From the NCBI RefSeq assembly GCF_016481275.1, contig NZ_JAEMNW010000001.1, positions 1,054,001 to 1,118,000 of the forward strand: 64,000 nucleotides of DNA, given 5' to 3'. Shown here one piece after another: positions 1 through 9,695 of the stretch. Numbering within the stretch: position 1 is the first letter of the stretch; each line of letters begins with the position of its first letter. Below the pieces are notes generated by a model that was given only the letters and a program-made list of their open reading frames with translations, was not told where the DNA came from and did no database searches. Source of the DNA: Antrihabitans auranticaus (GTDB lineage: Bacteria > Actinomycetota > Actinomycetes > Mycobacteriales > Mycobacteriaceae). A program made the position numbers and the translations under genes.

Positions 1-528
1 CACGCTTGTGCCCTCGCGCAGGAATTCGGGGTTGACACACACCCCGAAGTCGACGCCCGCGCGCTTTCCGGATGCCTTCTCCAGCAACGGAATCAGCACC
101 GTCTCGCACGTGCCGGGAACCATCGTGCTGCGGAATACGACGACATGCCAGTCAGCCTTGTCCGCCAGCGCCGCCCCGATTTCTTCACTCGCGCTTTCGA
201 GGTAACGGGTGGAAAGGCCACCACCGGGCGCCGACGGCGTACCGACACACACGATCGAGATATCGGACTCGCGCACCGCCGTCGCCGCATCGTTCGAGAC
301 GGTCAGCCTCCCGGAGGCCACGACATCAGCCGTCAGTTCACCGATACGTTCCTCGACAACGGGGGCCTTGCCCTGGCGCAAGAACTCGACTTTCTGCGGG
401 TTTACGTCGACACCGATAACCGCGTGGCCTCGTGCGGCCAGGCACGCTGCCGACACACATCCGACGTACCCGAGTCCGAAGACGCTGACTGCCAATTGGC
501 CTGCCGCAGTTGCAGACTGCTCGCTCAC
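1..528 (-). CDS. GDP-mannose/UDP-glucose 6-dehydrogenase, N-terminal part (continues past left edge)
   Basis: The first 176 codons are present; the rest lies beyond the left edge. The family oxidises a nucleotide sugar (GDP-mannose or UDP-glucose) twice with NAD+ to the uronic acid. The N-terminus has the Rossmann dinucleotide site FGLGYVGCVSAACLA followed by GHAVIGVDVN, then VCVGTPS, and ends in VDFGVCVNPEFLREG, the signature of this superfamily. Spacing and wording (GKAPVVEE, GVDFGV.VNPEFLRE) look closer to AlgD-type GDP-mannose dehydrogenase than to plain Ugd; this is judged by eye. The GTG start is chosen because a GGAGG Shine-Dalgarno lies 8 bases upstream. The next gene, on the same strand, is a uronate-polymer-type lyase, so the enzyme probably supplies the uronic acid of the exopolysaccharide. 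Confidence 0.88.
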   Translation of the reverse strand, partial: MSEQSATAAGQLAVSVFGLGYVGCVSAACLAARGHAVIGVDVNPQKVEFLRQGKAPVVEERIGELTADVVASGRLTVSNDAATAVRESDISIVCVGTPSAPGGGLSTRYLESASEEIGAALADKADWHVVVFRSTMVPGTCETVLIPLLEKASGKRAGVDFGVCVNPEFLREGTSV

Positions 529-560
529 GATGGTCACCTCCGCGAATCGTCAAAACACAC

Positions 561-2762
561 TCAATCGTTACTTTGCAATTCTGTTGTCTGTGTAGAAATT
601 CGATCCGTGTGCATTTGCACGTGAGCGTCCAAACGAGTATCGATTGTCAAAATACAGGGGGCGCCGGAATCGGTCCATGTCAGGTCGACGACGCCATCGG
701 AATACGCCACTTTCACGTTCTCGACGCCAACATTCTCCACAAATTCCGCATTCTCGAACGGCGTAAGTACGGTCGCGAGGACAAGTGGCAATTCTGCCGC
801 GCAATACCAACCGAGCAACCATGCCGGTGACCGGGACTCCAACCGGGTCGACCACCAACCGAGGTTGGTCGCCTCGTCGCCGCGAACGTGCTGACCCTGC
901 AGGCTGGTGGTCGCTGTCGCGGCGATGTGCAGGACCGAACGGCCGTCCTTCGTGACGAGACAGTCCGTGTCACTCACCGCAACATCCAGCGCGGGGTGGA
1001 TCGGCCATGACGCCCGCACATCGTGTGTGCCTGCGCCCGAGAGCCGATCCACAACCACGATCGAACGGGCATCCGGGTGCGCAATCAACCAGCGCCGGTG
1101 CACAACTGGCTCGGCGAGTTGCTCGTAGCCGTAGTGCTCGGCGTCGACCACACCATTGGCGAGATCGACAGACCGCACGTGCGTCCGCGCGTGCATGGTC
1201 CAGAGGAACGGTCCGCCTATTGTCGATTGGTTCGTGCCGTCGACTTCGACGGTCGCATGGGCGCGCGTGCCGCGGTGAACATCCCGCCAGGCGGGATTTC
1301 CGTAGTAGCTACCGGTGCCCGGGTCGCCGACAATGTCTTGCTCGCCAACGCTGATCCCGACCGCCAGCGCGTCGGCATGCCCGTGCGCGGCGATCGAGAG
1401 ATAGCCGAGCGGCGCTACGTCCATCAGCGTCCGGACCGCGCCCCGGCGCAGCACGACAAGCCCCCCGATGGGAGCGTAAGCCGAGGTCCGCCCATCGGCC
1501 GGATCGCCACTGAGGATCAGTTCGCCCGCGGGAGTCGAGGATCGCCGAAGCCGTTCCGGCACATCGATTTCCGCTAGCCAAGCGGCGGAAAGTGTCGGGA
1601 CACCGAACCGCCCGGCCGCAACGTTGCCGCCGAAGGACGCAACGGCGCCGAGGTGCTGGCGAATTGTGCGACGCGGCTCCGTCCCGAGCCGCAGCGCGAA
1701 CCCTTCGTCCTCGTCCCCGTAGCGGGGATCCGGATCGTCCGGACCGACAAGCGCACCGAGATAAGTCGCGCTGCGTTCGACCGCGTCGAGAAATTCGGGA
1801 CGAAAGTCGTTGCGACTGCGCAACAACGCCGAGATGAGAAGTAAAAAGTCAGCGGTGAACACCTGGTAGCCGACCGCCTGTTCGGCCGCGGCACCATCGG
1901 CAAGAATTTGCAGGTCGGCCTCGCGCACCAGACCGGCTATCGCCGATTTCTCCCAGTTGGCTGCCGCGGGCAAGTCCGGAAAGAACATCGCGACGACGGC
2001 CAGGCCCGTGAGCTCGCCGACCAGGTGGTTATTGGCAGAACTGAATCTCGAGCGTTCGATCCAGCACCGGCGCGCACTGATTGCCAGTACCGAAACGAGG
2101 CGGCGATAACGGTCCACGGTCAAGTCCGGCGAATCGCGCAGTCCTTGCATGGCGACCGTCACCGATATCGCGCGAATCCCTGCTTCGAATGCGCCCCGCC
2201 AGGCAATTCCCACGCCCGGCGGATTTTGTTCCAGCCACGAATCGAGTTGGGCGAACGCGGCTTTGCTGTAACGGTCGTCGCCCGTGAACAACCACGCCTG
2301 GGCCAGCCACGGAAGATGTTGCAACCGGTTCAGTTCCCAGATCCACTTGGCGTCGCCGGCGGCCGTTCGGTGATCGATCTTCGCCGCCGGGATTGCCGGC
2401 CAGCGGACGTCCGCGATGGGGTCGTGGTTCCAGTCGATGGGCTCTGCCAGTTCGACTCGCGGGTACGCGAAGAAACCGAACTTCCGCGCGGCTACGAGAT
2501 CCGCGGCCGCAACAAGTTCCTGGACAGCTGCAGGATTCTGCGCCGCGATGCGCGCAGCCCGATCACGGTCGAGCAGCACGGGCCGCTCGGTTGCGGCCCG
2601 GAAGCGGTCGAGGGACGCCTGCCATTGCTCGTCGGACCATTCGGGGACCGCTTTACCCGGATCGCGGCCGAGTCTTTCGTCAGCCACTCGGACGAAACGC
2701 CACGCGATCTCACGGGCACCCATCGAACGCAGACGGCGGGCATACCACTGCAGTCTCGCCAC
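561..2762 (-). CDS. Heparinase II/III family polysaccharide lyase
   Basis: A 733-residue protein. The N-terminal alpha-helical part starts WYARRLRSMGAREIAWR, typical of heparinase II/III N-terminal domains in capsule loci. The middle has the SSANNHL.GE motif of the alpha/alpha toroid. The C-terminal beta-sandwich has AHGHADAL followed by VGDPGTGSYYG, the conserved His/Asp-Gly-Tyr set of the heparinase II/III-like domain. Family members cleave uronate-containing polysaccharides by beta-elimination. No signal peptide is evident, so it may act in the cytoplasm or be exported another way. GTG start with a GGGGG-type ribosome site. It lies 32 bp upstream of the uronate-forming dehydrogenase on the same strand, probably in one operon. 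The substrate is inferred from context only. Confidence 0.85.
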   Translation of the reverse strand: MARLQWYARRLRSMGAREIAWRFVRVADERLGRDPGKAVPEWSDEQWQASLDRFRAATERPVLLDRDRAARIAAQNPAAVQELVAAADLVAARKFGFFAYPRVELAEPIDWNHDPIADVRWPAIPAAKIDHRTAAGDAKWIWELNRLQHLPWLAQAWLFTGDDRYSKAAFAQLDSWLEQNPPGVGIAWRGAFEAGIRAISVTVAMQGLRDSPDLTVDRYRRLVSVLAISARRCWIERSRFSSANNHLVGELTGLAVVAMFFPDLPAAANWEKSAIAGLVREADLQILADGAAAEQAVGYQVFTADFLLLISALLRSRNDFRPEFLDAVERSATYLGALVGPDDPDPRYGDEDEGFALRLGTEPRRTIRQHLGAVASFGGNVAAGRFGVPTLSAAWLAEIDVPERLRRSSTPAGELILSGDPADGRTSAYAPIGGLVVLRRGAVRTLMDVAPLGYLSIAAHGHADALAVGISVGEQDIVGDPGTGSYYGNPAWRDVHRGTRAHATVEVDGTNQSTIGGPFLWTMHARTHVRSVDLANGVVDAEHYGYEQLAEPVVHRRWLIAHPDARSIVVVDRLSGAGTHDVRASWPIHPALDVAVSDTDCLVTKDGRSVLHIAATATTSLQGQHVRGDEATNLGWWSTRLESRSPAWLLGWYCAAELPLVLATVLTPFENAEFVENVGVENVKVAYSDGVVDLTWTDSGAPCILTIDTRLDAHVQMHTDRISTQTTELQSND

Positions 2763-2970
2763 GATCCCCCCTTCCGTCGAGAGTGTCCGACTCGAAACTA
2801 TAGGTCAACCGCGGGCAGCCGCCCCTCGAAACCGAACCGACCGATCCGCTCGGTCCACGAGATTCGCCGAGATGTTGCCATCCCCGTCGGAGCTGTTCGT
2901 GCAAGCCGCGCGACCAGTGGCGCGCAGCACAGATCCGACCTCGGTCGCGGGCTCATGCCACAATGGTGAC

Positions 2971-4344
2971 GTGGCAGACGACGGAACCGGGCGCAGGCCT
3001 GCCTGGCCAAGTCTGCTGGTCCTGTGCGTCGCTGCGGTTTTGCTGGGTGTTTCCTGCGGGTCGGCCGATACCGTGATGCCGGGCACGTCGGCGCAGGCAC
3101 CACCCGCCATCGACCTCGATCCGTCGGTCCCGTTTCCGCGCACCGCAACCTACTTCCTCGAACACAACGACATACCGACTGTCGACGAACTCGCGCGCTA
3201 CGACGTCGTCGTCCTCGACAACGAATGGGCAAACCGGCTGCCCCGGGCCTTCTTCGACGAACTGCGGATCAAGAATCCCCAGATCGAATTGCTCGCGTAC
3301 GTGAACCTGATCGACTCCGTGCACGAGATCGGCGCCGAGAACTACTGGCAGAACGCCTACAAACTGTGGCAGATCAACTCCGACCGCGAGACCGAATTCC
3401 CCGACGAATGGCTGGCGCGCACTGCGGACGGAACACCGGTCCACGAGTGGCAGGACCGCGTGATGGCCAACCTCACCGACCTGGCGCCACGGCTCGACGG
3501 TTTGCTGTACGTCGAGTACGCGGTCGATTGGGTTGCCGAGCAGGTGTGGTCGAGCGGGGTCTGGGACGGAATCTTCCTCGACGTCTGGGGCGAGCGAATC
3601 TTCAGCGCCGACAGCGACCGCTGGGACATCGACCGTGACGGGTACGACGATCTCGACGAGGACATCTACGGTCCCGGCAAGCCGCTCGACCGCGGGCTGA
3701 CGATCGGCGAAGATCGCCTGCGCGCCAAGATTCCCGACGCGATCCTTGTGGCGAACGGTGCCCGCACGATGCGCGACGGGCGCCTCAACGGCGTCGTATT
3801 CGAAAACTTCGCCGATCCCGCACACGATCGCGATCCCGCGTTCGATCTCGATGCATATGTCACGGCCGCTGCAAGCGATGAGGCCCGAGATCCGCGCCTG
3901 ACGATGACGATCAACAAACAGGACAGTGGCGCCGCGCCGCCGGACGCGCTTCGCAAAGCCAGATTCGAGTTCGTTGCGACGTTGCTGCAGAACGGCTTCT
4001 GGGCACCGATGGGTGCCAACTACGGCGCTATCGAGTATTACGACGAAATGGACGGTGGCGGGTTGGGGAAGGACTATCTGGGCCACGCGCTCGAACGCAG
4101 CCCGACCATGGACGATCTGTCGAAACCGAACGACGAGGGCACCGGATCGCCCGCACCGGGGGTTTTTCGCCGCGACTTCGACAATGGGATCGCACTGCTG
4201 AACTCCACCGACGCGCCTGTGGAAATTCGCCTCGAAAGCAGCTACCAGAAGCTGCGGGGCACCCAGGATCCGGTAACGAACGACGGTAGCCGAGTCGATA
4301 CGGTCACCGTGCCCGCACAAGACGGAATTGTTCTGGTTCGGTGA
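2971..4344 (+). CDS. Putative glycoside hydrolase lipoprotein (GHL15/GH114-like TIM barrel)
   Basis: 457 residues from a GTG that directly precedes a lipoprotein-like signal (PSLLVLCVAAVLLGVSCG, lipid-binding Cys near residue 27). The frame stays open far upstream, but only this start gives a signal sequence. The body has alternating strand/helix segments with acidic strand ends (YDVVVLDNEW, IELLAYVNL, WDGIFLDVWGE, GVVFENFAD), the pattern of putative endo-polygalactosaminidase-type TIM-barrel glycosidases. The YDVVVLDNEW and GIFLDVWGE acids are likely catalytic candidates. It diverges from the lyase gene across a 208-bp promoter region and overlaps the next lipoprotein gene by 4 bp. Likely role: surface trimming or remodelling of the polysaccharide made by this locus. 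The family assignment is by motif recognition only. Confidence 0.7.
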   Translation: MADDGTGRRPAWPSLLVLCVAAVLLGVSCGSADTVMPGTSAQAPPAIDLDPSVPFPRTATYFLEHNDIPTVDELARYDVVVLDNEWANRLPRAFFDELRIKNPQIELLAYVNLIDSVHEIGAENYWQNAYKLWQINSDRETEFPDEWLARTADGTPVHEWQDRVMANLTDLAPRLDGLLYVEYAVDWVAEQVWSSGVWDGIFLDVWGERIFSADSDRWDIDRDGYDDLDEDIYGPGKPLDRGLTIGEDRLRAKIPDAILVANGARTMRDGRLNGVVFENFADPAHDRDPAFDLDAYVTAAASDEARDPRLTMTINKQDSGAAPPDALRKARFEFVATLLQNGFWAPMGANYGAIEYYDEMDGGGLGKDYLGHALERSPTMDDLSKPNDEGTGSPAPGVFRRDFDNGIALLNSTDAPVEIRLESSYQKLRGTQDPVTNDGSRVDTVTVPAQDGIVLVR

Positions 4345-4961
4345 AGCGCGACCGCGCACCGCATAACATATGGCCGGTGAGCCACCCGAGCCGCGCCGCC
4401 GCGTGCCTGTTCGCAGTCGTGTTTGCTGTGTCGGCTGTCGCGGGATGCGGCAACTCCGACACCTCGGACGATCCCGACCCGGTTACGACGACGAGCCTTT
4501 CCCCCGCGCAGGTTGTCGTGGCGGCGGGTGTGGACCGCAAGACCCGCTCGCCGGATGGCGACGCTGTCGCGATCGTCCTCACCGGCATCACCCTCAGCCG
4601 GCAAGACGGGTTCGATCGCGTCGTCTTCGAGTACACCGGCAACGCGACACCGGGCTGGGCGGTCCAGTACATCGACAAAGCGATCCAGAACGGCACCGGG
4701 CAGGCACTGCTGGTGCCTGGCCAGTCCCTCCTCGAAGTGCTGATCCGAGAAGCGGTCAGCCCGTTCGACGCGGGCGCCAAGGCCTATCCCGGTCCGCCGA
4801 TCGTTCGCGATCCGGCGGCGAAAGCGGTCCTCGAAGTTCACTATTCGACCGTGCTCCGCGGCGTCACGCAGGCCTTCATCGGGCTGAATTCCTTTCAGCC
4901 GGATTTCAACGTCACTGCGTTGAGCAACCCGACGCGGATTGTTGTCGACATTGCTGGATAA
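4341..4961 (+). CDS. AMIN-like domain lipoprotein
   Basis: 206 residues. A hydrophobic N-terminus ends in the lipobox SAVAGC, then a Thr/Asp-rich spacer and a single beta-rich domain (GFDRVVFEYTG, LEVHYSTVLRGVTQAFIGLN, NPTRIVVDI) typical of actinobacterial AMIN-like proteins. AMIN domains bind cell-wall polymers in other systems. The GTG start overlaps the stop of the glycosidase gene (GTGA), indicating translational coupling; an alternative in-frame GTG lies 36 bp downstream at 4377. The role in the locus is unknown. A periplasmic-face anchor or polysaccharide-binding partner of the upstream glycosidase is plausible. Confidence 0.75.
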   Translation: MKRDRAPHNIWPVSHPSRAAACLFAVVFAVSAVAGCGNSDTSDDPDPVTTTSLSPAQVVVAAGVDRKTRSPDGDAVAIVLTGITLSRQDGFDRVVFEYTGNATPGWAVQYIDKAIQNGTGQALLVPGQSLLEVLIREAVSPFDAGAKAYPGPPIVRDPAAKAVLEVHYSTVLRGVTQAFIGLNSFQPDFNVTALSNPTRIVVDIAG

Positions 4962-4974
4962 ATCCCCGGCCGCC

Positions 4975-6591
4975 GTGTCGAAGCCGGCGGTTGCCCTGCT
5001 GTTCGTTTCCGTATTCGCGGTGCACACCGCATATGCGGTGTTGATCGGCAACAACGGCTGGGACGACGGCTCGATCACCGTTGCCTTCGCGCGGACGTTT
5101 GCCGACGACGGTCGAATCGCTCTGACGCCCGTTTCCGAGGTCGTCGAGGGTTATTCGAGTCCATTCTGGTTTTTGCTGCTGGCAGCAACGTACTTCGTGA
5201 CACCGCTCGGTTTCGACGGCATGATTCTGGCAAGCCAACTGTGGACCGGATTCTTCTGCGCCGTCGGCGCAGTGGTGCTCTACCTGATTCTTCGCCCGCT
5301 GGCCGGTCGCGCCGCGCTGCCGATCAGTCTCGCCGTGTTCATCACTGGCATCTTCCTGAACGAGACTGCGAACGGCATGGAGATGTCGGCACTGTGCGCT
5401 GTCGCACTCGGCATCGTCTACCTATTGCGCAACTACACCGCTGCGCTGCCCGGTCTGATCGCGCTCGCCGCTGCGACGCCGTGGGTTCGCTTCGAGGCAG
5501 CCGGCTACGTCATCGCCGGAGCGGTGCTGCTCGTCGTGGTTTCGCGTGACTACCGTCGTGCCGGTGCGCTGTTCCTCGGCGTCGTCGCGTCGCTGGCGGT
5601 GCTGACCGCCTTGCGCTTGGCGATATTCGACTCGATCGTCGCGAACACGATCATCGCGAAACGTTCCGAGCCGTACACGATGGGCGAATCACTCGTCGAT
5701 CGTGTGTCTGCGTCGAAGACGGTCGTCAAAGAGTTGCTCTACGTGCTGGCGCCCGCGGCCGTCATCGCGGTCCTCGCCATCGCAGGGACTCGGCTGCCGA
5801 AGTTCGGCGGCAAGGCCGCCATCGCTACATTGACGTCGCGATCGGTCGATCCCGCGACGGGATTTGTGCTCGGCTATCTCGCCGGCGCCGCGGCGTTCAA
5901 TCTCGCGATCGGCGCAAACTGGGGCTACACGGGCCGAATGGAAATGTCGATGGTCGCGCTCGCGATCGTGGTCGTCGCCTTCTGCGCTCCGATTGCGATC
6001 GGTTCGCTGCAAGCACCGTGGCGCATCGGCGCACTGGTCCTCGCACTGATCGCCCTGTCGGCGTACGGCCTCGAACGGACGCCGCTCGAAGAACGGTTCG
6101 GCGCAAGCGAACAGGGTGCGATAACGCCGGCCTCCTACCGCGAGACCGGAGAGGCGATCGATTCGATTCGGACGAGCCTCGGACTCGACACCATCGCGGC
6201 GGTCACTCCGGACGTCGGCGGATCGAGCCTGTGCTGCCCGAATATCGAAATCCTCGATCTCGGACTTCTTGCCAACAAGGAGTTGGCGCGTGACGGATAC
6301 GAAGGTATCGGCGCCTATCTCGAGGAGCACCGGCCCGATGTGATCGAAACTCATTCGGTCTGGTCGGACGCGTCGCACATGTACGACATCGAATTCTTTC
6401 GAGAAACGTACTCGCCGGTCGCCGTCGACGATATGTGGTTCTATCTCCGCAACGATCATCTCGCCGCGGTACAGAATCGATGCCACGCCATTGCGCCGGA
6501 CACAGCCGAAGAGTTCCGCTACCGCGGCGACAGCGTCGACGAGGAGTACATCGCGTCGCTGGATTTGCAAACTGTTTGCCAGCTCGGCTGA
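4975..6591 (+). CDS. GT-C type polytopic membrane glycosyltransferase (AftB-like)
   Basis: About 538 residues with some ten hydrophobic segments in the N-terminal two thirds and a soluble C-terminal region. After the first helix comes an acidic loop, NGWDDGSITVAFARTF, then VVEGYSSPFWFLLL; this Asp pair plus the V-EGYSSP-W motif is typical of GT-C enzymes that use polyprenyl-phosphate sugars, such as mycobacterial arabinofuranosyltransferase AftB. It would act on the outer face of the membrane. The GTG at 4975 is preferred because it lies after the upstream stop; an in-frame TTG at 4939 would overlap the AMIN-like gene. Its place in the locus suggests it adds a side sugar to the exported polymer. 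The donor sugar is unknown. Confidence 0.75.
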   Translation: MSKPAVALLFVSVFAVHTAYAVLIGNNGWDDGSITVAFARTFADDGRIALTPVSEVVEGYSSPFWFLLLAATYFVTPLGFDGMILASQLWTGFFCAVGAVVLYLILRPLAGRAALPISLAVFITGIFLNETANGMEMSALCAVALGIVYLLRNYTAALPGLIALAAATPWVRFEAAGYVIAGAVLLVVVSRDYRRAGALFLGVVASLAVLTALRLAIFDSIVANTIIAKRSEPYTMGESLVDRVSASKTVVKELLYVLAPAAVIAVLAIAGTRLPKFGGKAAIATLTSRSVDPATGFVLGYLAGAAAFNLAIGANWGYTGRMEMSMVALAIVVVAFCAPIAIGSLQAPWRIGALVLALIALSAYGLERTPLEERFGASEQGAITPASYRETGEAIDSIRTSLGLDTIAAVTPDVGGSSLCCPNIEILDLGLLANKELARDGYEGIGAYLEEHRPDVIETHSVWSDASHMYDIEFFRETYSPVAVDDMWFYLRNDHLAAVQNRCHAIAPDTAEEFRYRGDSVDEEYIASLDLQTVCQLG

Positions 6592-6755
6592 CGGACATCG
6601 GATTCTCCGGGCTGTGCAACTGCCACTACCGGTAACGTTGTGTCGGGTGCCGCGCGATGGTTCCGGTGAACCATAGGCCGGCTGGCACGGCAATTTACGC
6701 TGGCTCTGCCAGGATGCTCGGGCAACCGCGCAACTGGCCTGTTGACGGAGGGCAT

Positions 6756-8174
6756 TTGTCCAGCAATTTCGGTGTCCTGATCGACCGAATTCGGCGTTAT
6801 AAATGGTTGGTCGCAATAGTCACGCTTATTGGGGCAATCGGCGGAATCAGCTCTGCAATGACCGCCAAGACCGAATACATTGGGCAAGCCGTACTCACCG
6901 CCGCTACCGAATCTCGCCCCGCCGAGGAGGACACCGGTCTTTCGCAGGGTTACGTCTTCTTCTTCAACGAGCCTTCCTACCAGGTTGGACTTGCCGAGCG
7001 CGCCGGTGTCGAGGGTGATGTGCTCGCCTACAGCGCACGAACCGCAGCATTGAGTCCGGTCTTCTACATCACTGCCACATCCAATTCCGCTGACGAAGCG
7101 CAGAAAGCCGCCACCACGATGGCGCTGCAATTCGCCAAGGAAGTCAACGATGAGTTCCAGCAAACAAGGGACGCCACGATCGCGGCGATGACGAAAGAGT
7201 TGCAGGACATCTGGGGCGCGCGACTCGCGCTGAACGAGCCGCAAGCGCTCAGCGCGCAGGCGCAACTGCAGCAACGGATCAACGATCTGCTGGCGAACCG
7301 CGTCAACGACGTGACGGTCCTGCAACCAGAAGGGGGCGTCGTCGCCCTCGGTCCCGCGAAGGCACAGGACGCAGCACTCGGCCTACTGGGCGGCCTCTTG
7401 CTGGGTTGCATCGCCGCTGTCCTGTTCGGCGCCATTTCCAAGCGAATCGTCACCGACTACGACGTCGCGGGGAAGGCGGGACTCGAGGTTCTCGAAGTCC
7501 TTCCTCCTACCGGAGATCCGCGATACAGCGGTGCACGGGCAGTCCGCCTCGGGCACCTTGCAAACATCGTTACCCGGCCACAGCCGGGGCACAGCACAAC
7601 CATTGCGGTGGCGGCCTCCGCCGGTGGACCGACTGCCGACGAGATCGGCACAGCGATCGCGACACATCGCGCAGCGCAGGGCATTCGGACGGTCCTCATC
7701 CACGCCGACCTGCACGAAGGCACCGGTGACCGACGCGGGCTTGCCGACCTACTCTCACCGACCGACCCGATCGGCCTCGCCGATGCGCTCACAGAAGTGT
7801 CGGCGAACTTCCATACGATCGGCCCCGGTGTCGCCCGTGCGAATCCGGTCGCCCTGTTCGAGCCGACACGGTGGTCGGACCTCCTCGCGACCCTGAAGAG
7901 CCGCGCCGACCTGGTCGTCGTGTGTGCTCCTGCGCTTGCCCGAAACGCCGAAGCCCAGGTGATCGCCGACGCTGTCGACAAGACGTTGTTGGTCGTTGAG
8001 CAGGGCACTCGCGTCGATGACGTCCGTGAGGCCGTCAGGGTTCTCGAACAGGTCGGCGCCGAGCTTGCCGGCGTGGTCCTCGCGGAAACCGGCGCCACCG
8101 CACCGGTCGGCAAGGACGTGCCGGCGCAGGCTCGGCCCGAAACAGTGGGCGCGACCGCCGCAGGCTCGGAATGA
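6756..8174 (+). CDS. Wzz-like polysaccharide chain-length protein with degenerate kinase domain (copy 1)
   Basis: 472 residues. It begins with a Wzz-type membrane helix (DRIRRYKWLVAIVTLIGAIG), then an extracytoplasmic region rich in helices, a second helix (LLGGLLLGCIAAVLFGAI) and a cytoplasmic domain shaped like a bacterial tyrosine kinase. In that domain the Walker A GxGKS is missing (AASAGGPTADEIG), A' reads VLIHADL instead of IDADL, and Walker B reads LVVVCAPA without its Asp. The C-terminus has no tyrosine cluster. It should regulate chain length without kinase activity. The TTG start has GGAGG 4 bases upstream, and the first residues align one-for-one with the paralogue at 14270-15754, which also uses TTG. 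ATGA overlap with the polymerase gene. Confidence 0.85.
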   Translation: MSSNFGVLIDRIRRYKWLVAIVTLIGAIGGISSAMTAKTEYIGQAVLTAATESRPAEEDTGLSQGYVFFFNEPSYQVGLAERAGVEGDVLAYSARTAALSPVFYITATSNSADEAQKAATTMALQFAKEVNDEFQQTRDATIAAMTKELQDIWGARLALNEPQALSAQAQLQQRINDLLANRVNDVTVLQPEGGVVALGPAKAQDAALGLLGGLLLGCIAAVLFGAISKRIVTDYDVAGKAGLEVLEVLPPTGDPRYSGARAVRLGHLANIVTRPQPGHSTTIAVAASAGGPTADEIGTAIATHRAAQGIRTVLIHADLHEGTGDRRGLADLLSPTDPIGLADALTEVSANFHTIGPGVARANPVALFEPTRWSDLLATLKSRADLVVVCAPALARNAEAQVIADAVDKTLLVVEQGTRVDDVREAVRVLEQVGAELAGVVLAETGATAPVGKDVPAQARPETVGATAAGSE

Positions 8175-9691
8175 CTGCTCACGCCGACGCGCCGATTGCG
8201 GTCGACGAACCGGAGCCGGCGGCTCCCGCGGCGGTCCCGCGCTTCTTCGGCAAGTATTCGAAATTAATAGTTCTCGGCGGGCTCGGTTGCGTGGCAGCCC
8301 TTCTCGTGGCAGCGAGCGCGCCCGCAGGAATCGGGATGATGGCTGCGTCGGCGGGAATCGGCATCGTCGTCGTCTCGGTCGGTCTGCGTTACCCGGTGTG
8401 GGCGCTGCTCTTCATGCTGTTCGCCATCTTCCTGCGACTCGCTCTACCGAAGGTAGGCACCGATCCGTTCCTTCTCGCCTTCTGCGGCCTGATCGTATCC
8501 ACGGCGATCTGGTTGCTCGGCAACCCGCGCGAACGTCCGCGGTTAGGGCTCGTCGAGCTTGCGATGGTCGTCTACGTCGCGTGGAACATCTACTCGATCG
8601 CAACGCCGCACGAACTGCCGGTCTTGATATTTCCCGAGTTCGGCGGCACTTTTTCGTTGCCGCGGTATCTGCTGATCGGCACGGTTCTACCATTCGTCAC
8701 CTACATCATCTGCCGGGCAATTTTCAGCACGGTGTCAAGCGTGCGACTGCTCATGTACTTCGTCGTTTTCGTCGGCGCGTACTCGGCAGCCGTCAGCATC
8801 ATGCAATTCACCGGCCCGACCTCCCTGATCTTTCCGCGCTATATCGTCGAGGCACCCAACTGGGTCGGACGGGCAAATGGCGTGCTCAATCAACCCGGTG
8901 CCAACGGCATCGTGTTGATCGCCGGGTTCGTCGCTGCGATTGCGCTGTCCACGCTCACCGATCAGCGCTGGAAACGCTATGTCCTCTGGTTCATCTCGGC
9001 AGCCTCGACCTACGCCATCTACCTGACTCACACGCGCGCCATCTACGTTGCTTTCCTGATGGTCCTCGTCATGGGCGCCGCAATGGCGAAGGGCTACCGG
9101 CGCCCGTACGTCACCACGATCGTCCTGATCGTCATCGGCGTTGCCATGAACTGGTCGACGTTCACTAGCTCGGACCGCGACAAGGGTGGCGTCGGTTCGA
9201 CCAACGAGGTGTACGACAGACTGAACGCCGATGCCACCGCGGTCTGGGCCTTCCTCGAAAAGCCTTGGGAGGGATGGGGACTCGGCCGGTTTGTCGCCAT
9301 CAATCTGTACCACCACCAGAAGTACTCCGAAGACACCCCGTGGATCCGTGGCGTCGGCGTCTCTTCACACGAAAACGAACTCGGCATTCTGTCCGAACTC
9401 GGCATCATCGGGTTGGTGCTCTGGCTCGCAGTGCTGTTCTTGATCTTTCAGCGTCTGATCCGCGGACTGCGGACGCTGCCCGAAGCCGGATTGACCGGTC
9501 GGCCGCTAGCGCTCGTCGCCTTCGCCTGCATTTCGTCGCTGGTGTTGCTCGGGTTCTTCGCTGATCTGCGCCTGCTCGACTACCCGAACACGATGGTCAT
9601 GGCGCTCGCGGGCGCTGCCGTCGGGGCGCTCGATCGCGAGAACCGGGCAAAAGAGAAACCTTTCGTCCGGTTACCGAAATTGCGGTTCTGA
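8171..9691 (+). CDS. O-antigen ligase/Wzy-like polysaccharide polymerase, integral membrane
   Basis: 506 residues with around ten to twelve hydrophobic helices and one large external loop (about residues 310-390) containing RLNADATAVWAFLEKPWEGWGLG and GVSSHENELGILSELGIIG. The latter (S-HNxxL-x-ELG-like) is the hallmark of the O-antigen ligase/Wzy superfamily, which joins lipid-linked repeat units or attaches polymer to an acceptor. The start overlaps the stop of the Wzz-like gene (ATGA), fitting the usual Wzz/Wzy partnership. It converges on the glycosyltransferase operon 4 bp downstream. Polymerase is favoured over ligase because of the Wzx-like flippase and Wzz-like genes nearby; sequence alone cannot separate the two. 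Confidence 0.85.
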   Translation: MTAHADAPIAVDEPEPAAPAAVPRFFGKYSKLIVLGGLGCVAALLVAASAPAGIGMMAASAGIGIVVVSVGLRYPVWALLFMLFAIFLRLALPKVGTDPFLLAFCGLIVSTAIWLLGNPRERPRLGLVELAMVVYVAWNIYSIATPHELPVLIFPEFGGTFSLPRYLLIGTVLPFVTYIICRAIFSTVSSVRLLMYFVVFVGAYSAAVSIMQFTGPTSLIFPRYIVEAPNWVGRANGVLNQPGANGIVLIAGFVAAIALSTLTDQRWKRYVLWFISAASTYAIYLTHTRAIYVAFLMVLVMGAAMAKGYRRPYVTTIVLIVIGVAMNWSTFTSSDRDKGGVGSTNEVYDRLNADATAVWAFLEKPWEGWGLGRFVAINLYHHQKYSEDTPWIRGVGVSSHENELGILSELGIIGLVLWLAVLFLIFQRLIRGLRTLPEAGLTGRPLALVAFACISSLVLLGFFADLRLLDYPNTMVMALAGAAVGALDRENRAKEKPFVRLPKLRF

Positions 9692-9695
9692 CCGG

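Noticed and set aside
1908-2969. 353-codon plus-strand open frame opposite the heparinase II/III gene
   Set aside because: No recognisable protein features, and the opposite strand carries all family motifs.
2416-2970. Upstream extension of the glycosidase-like lipoprotein
   Set aside because: It would bury the lipoprotein signal peptide 185 residues inside the protein and overlaps the opposite-strand lyase gene.
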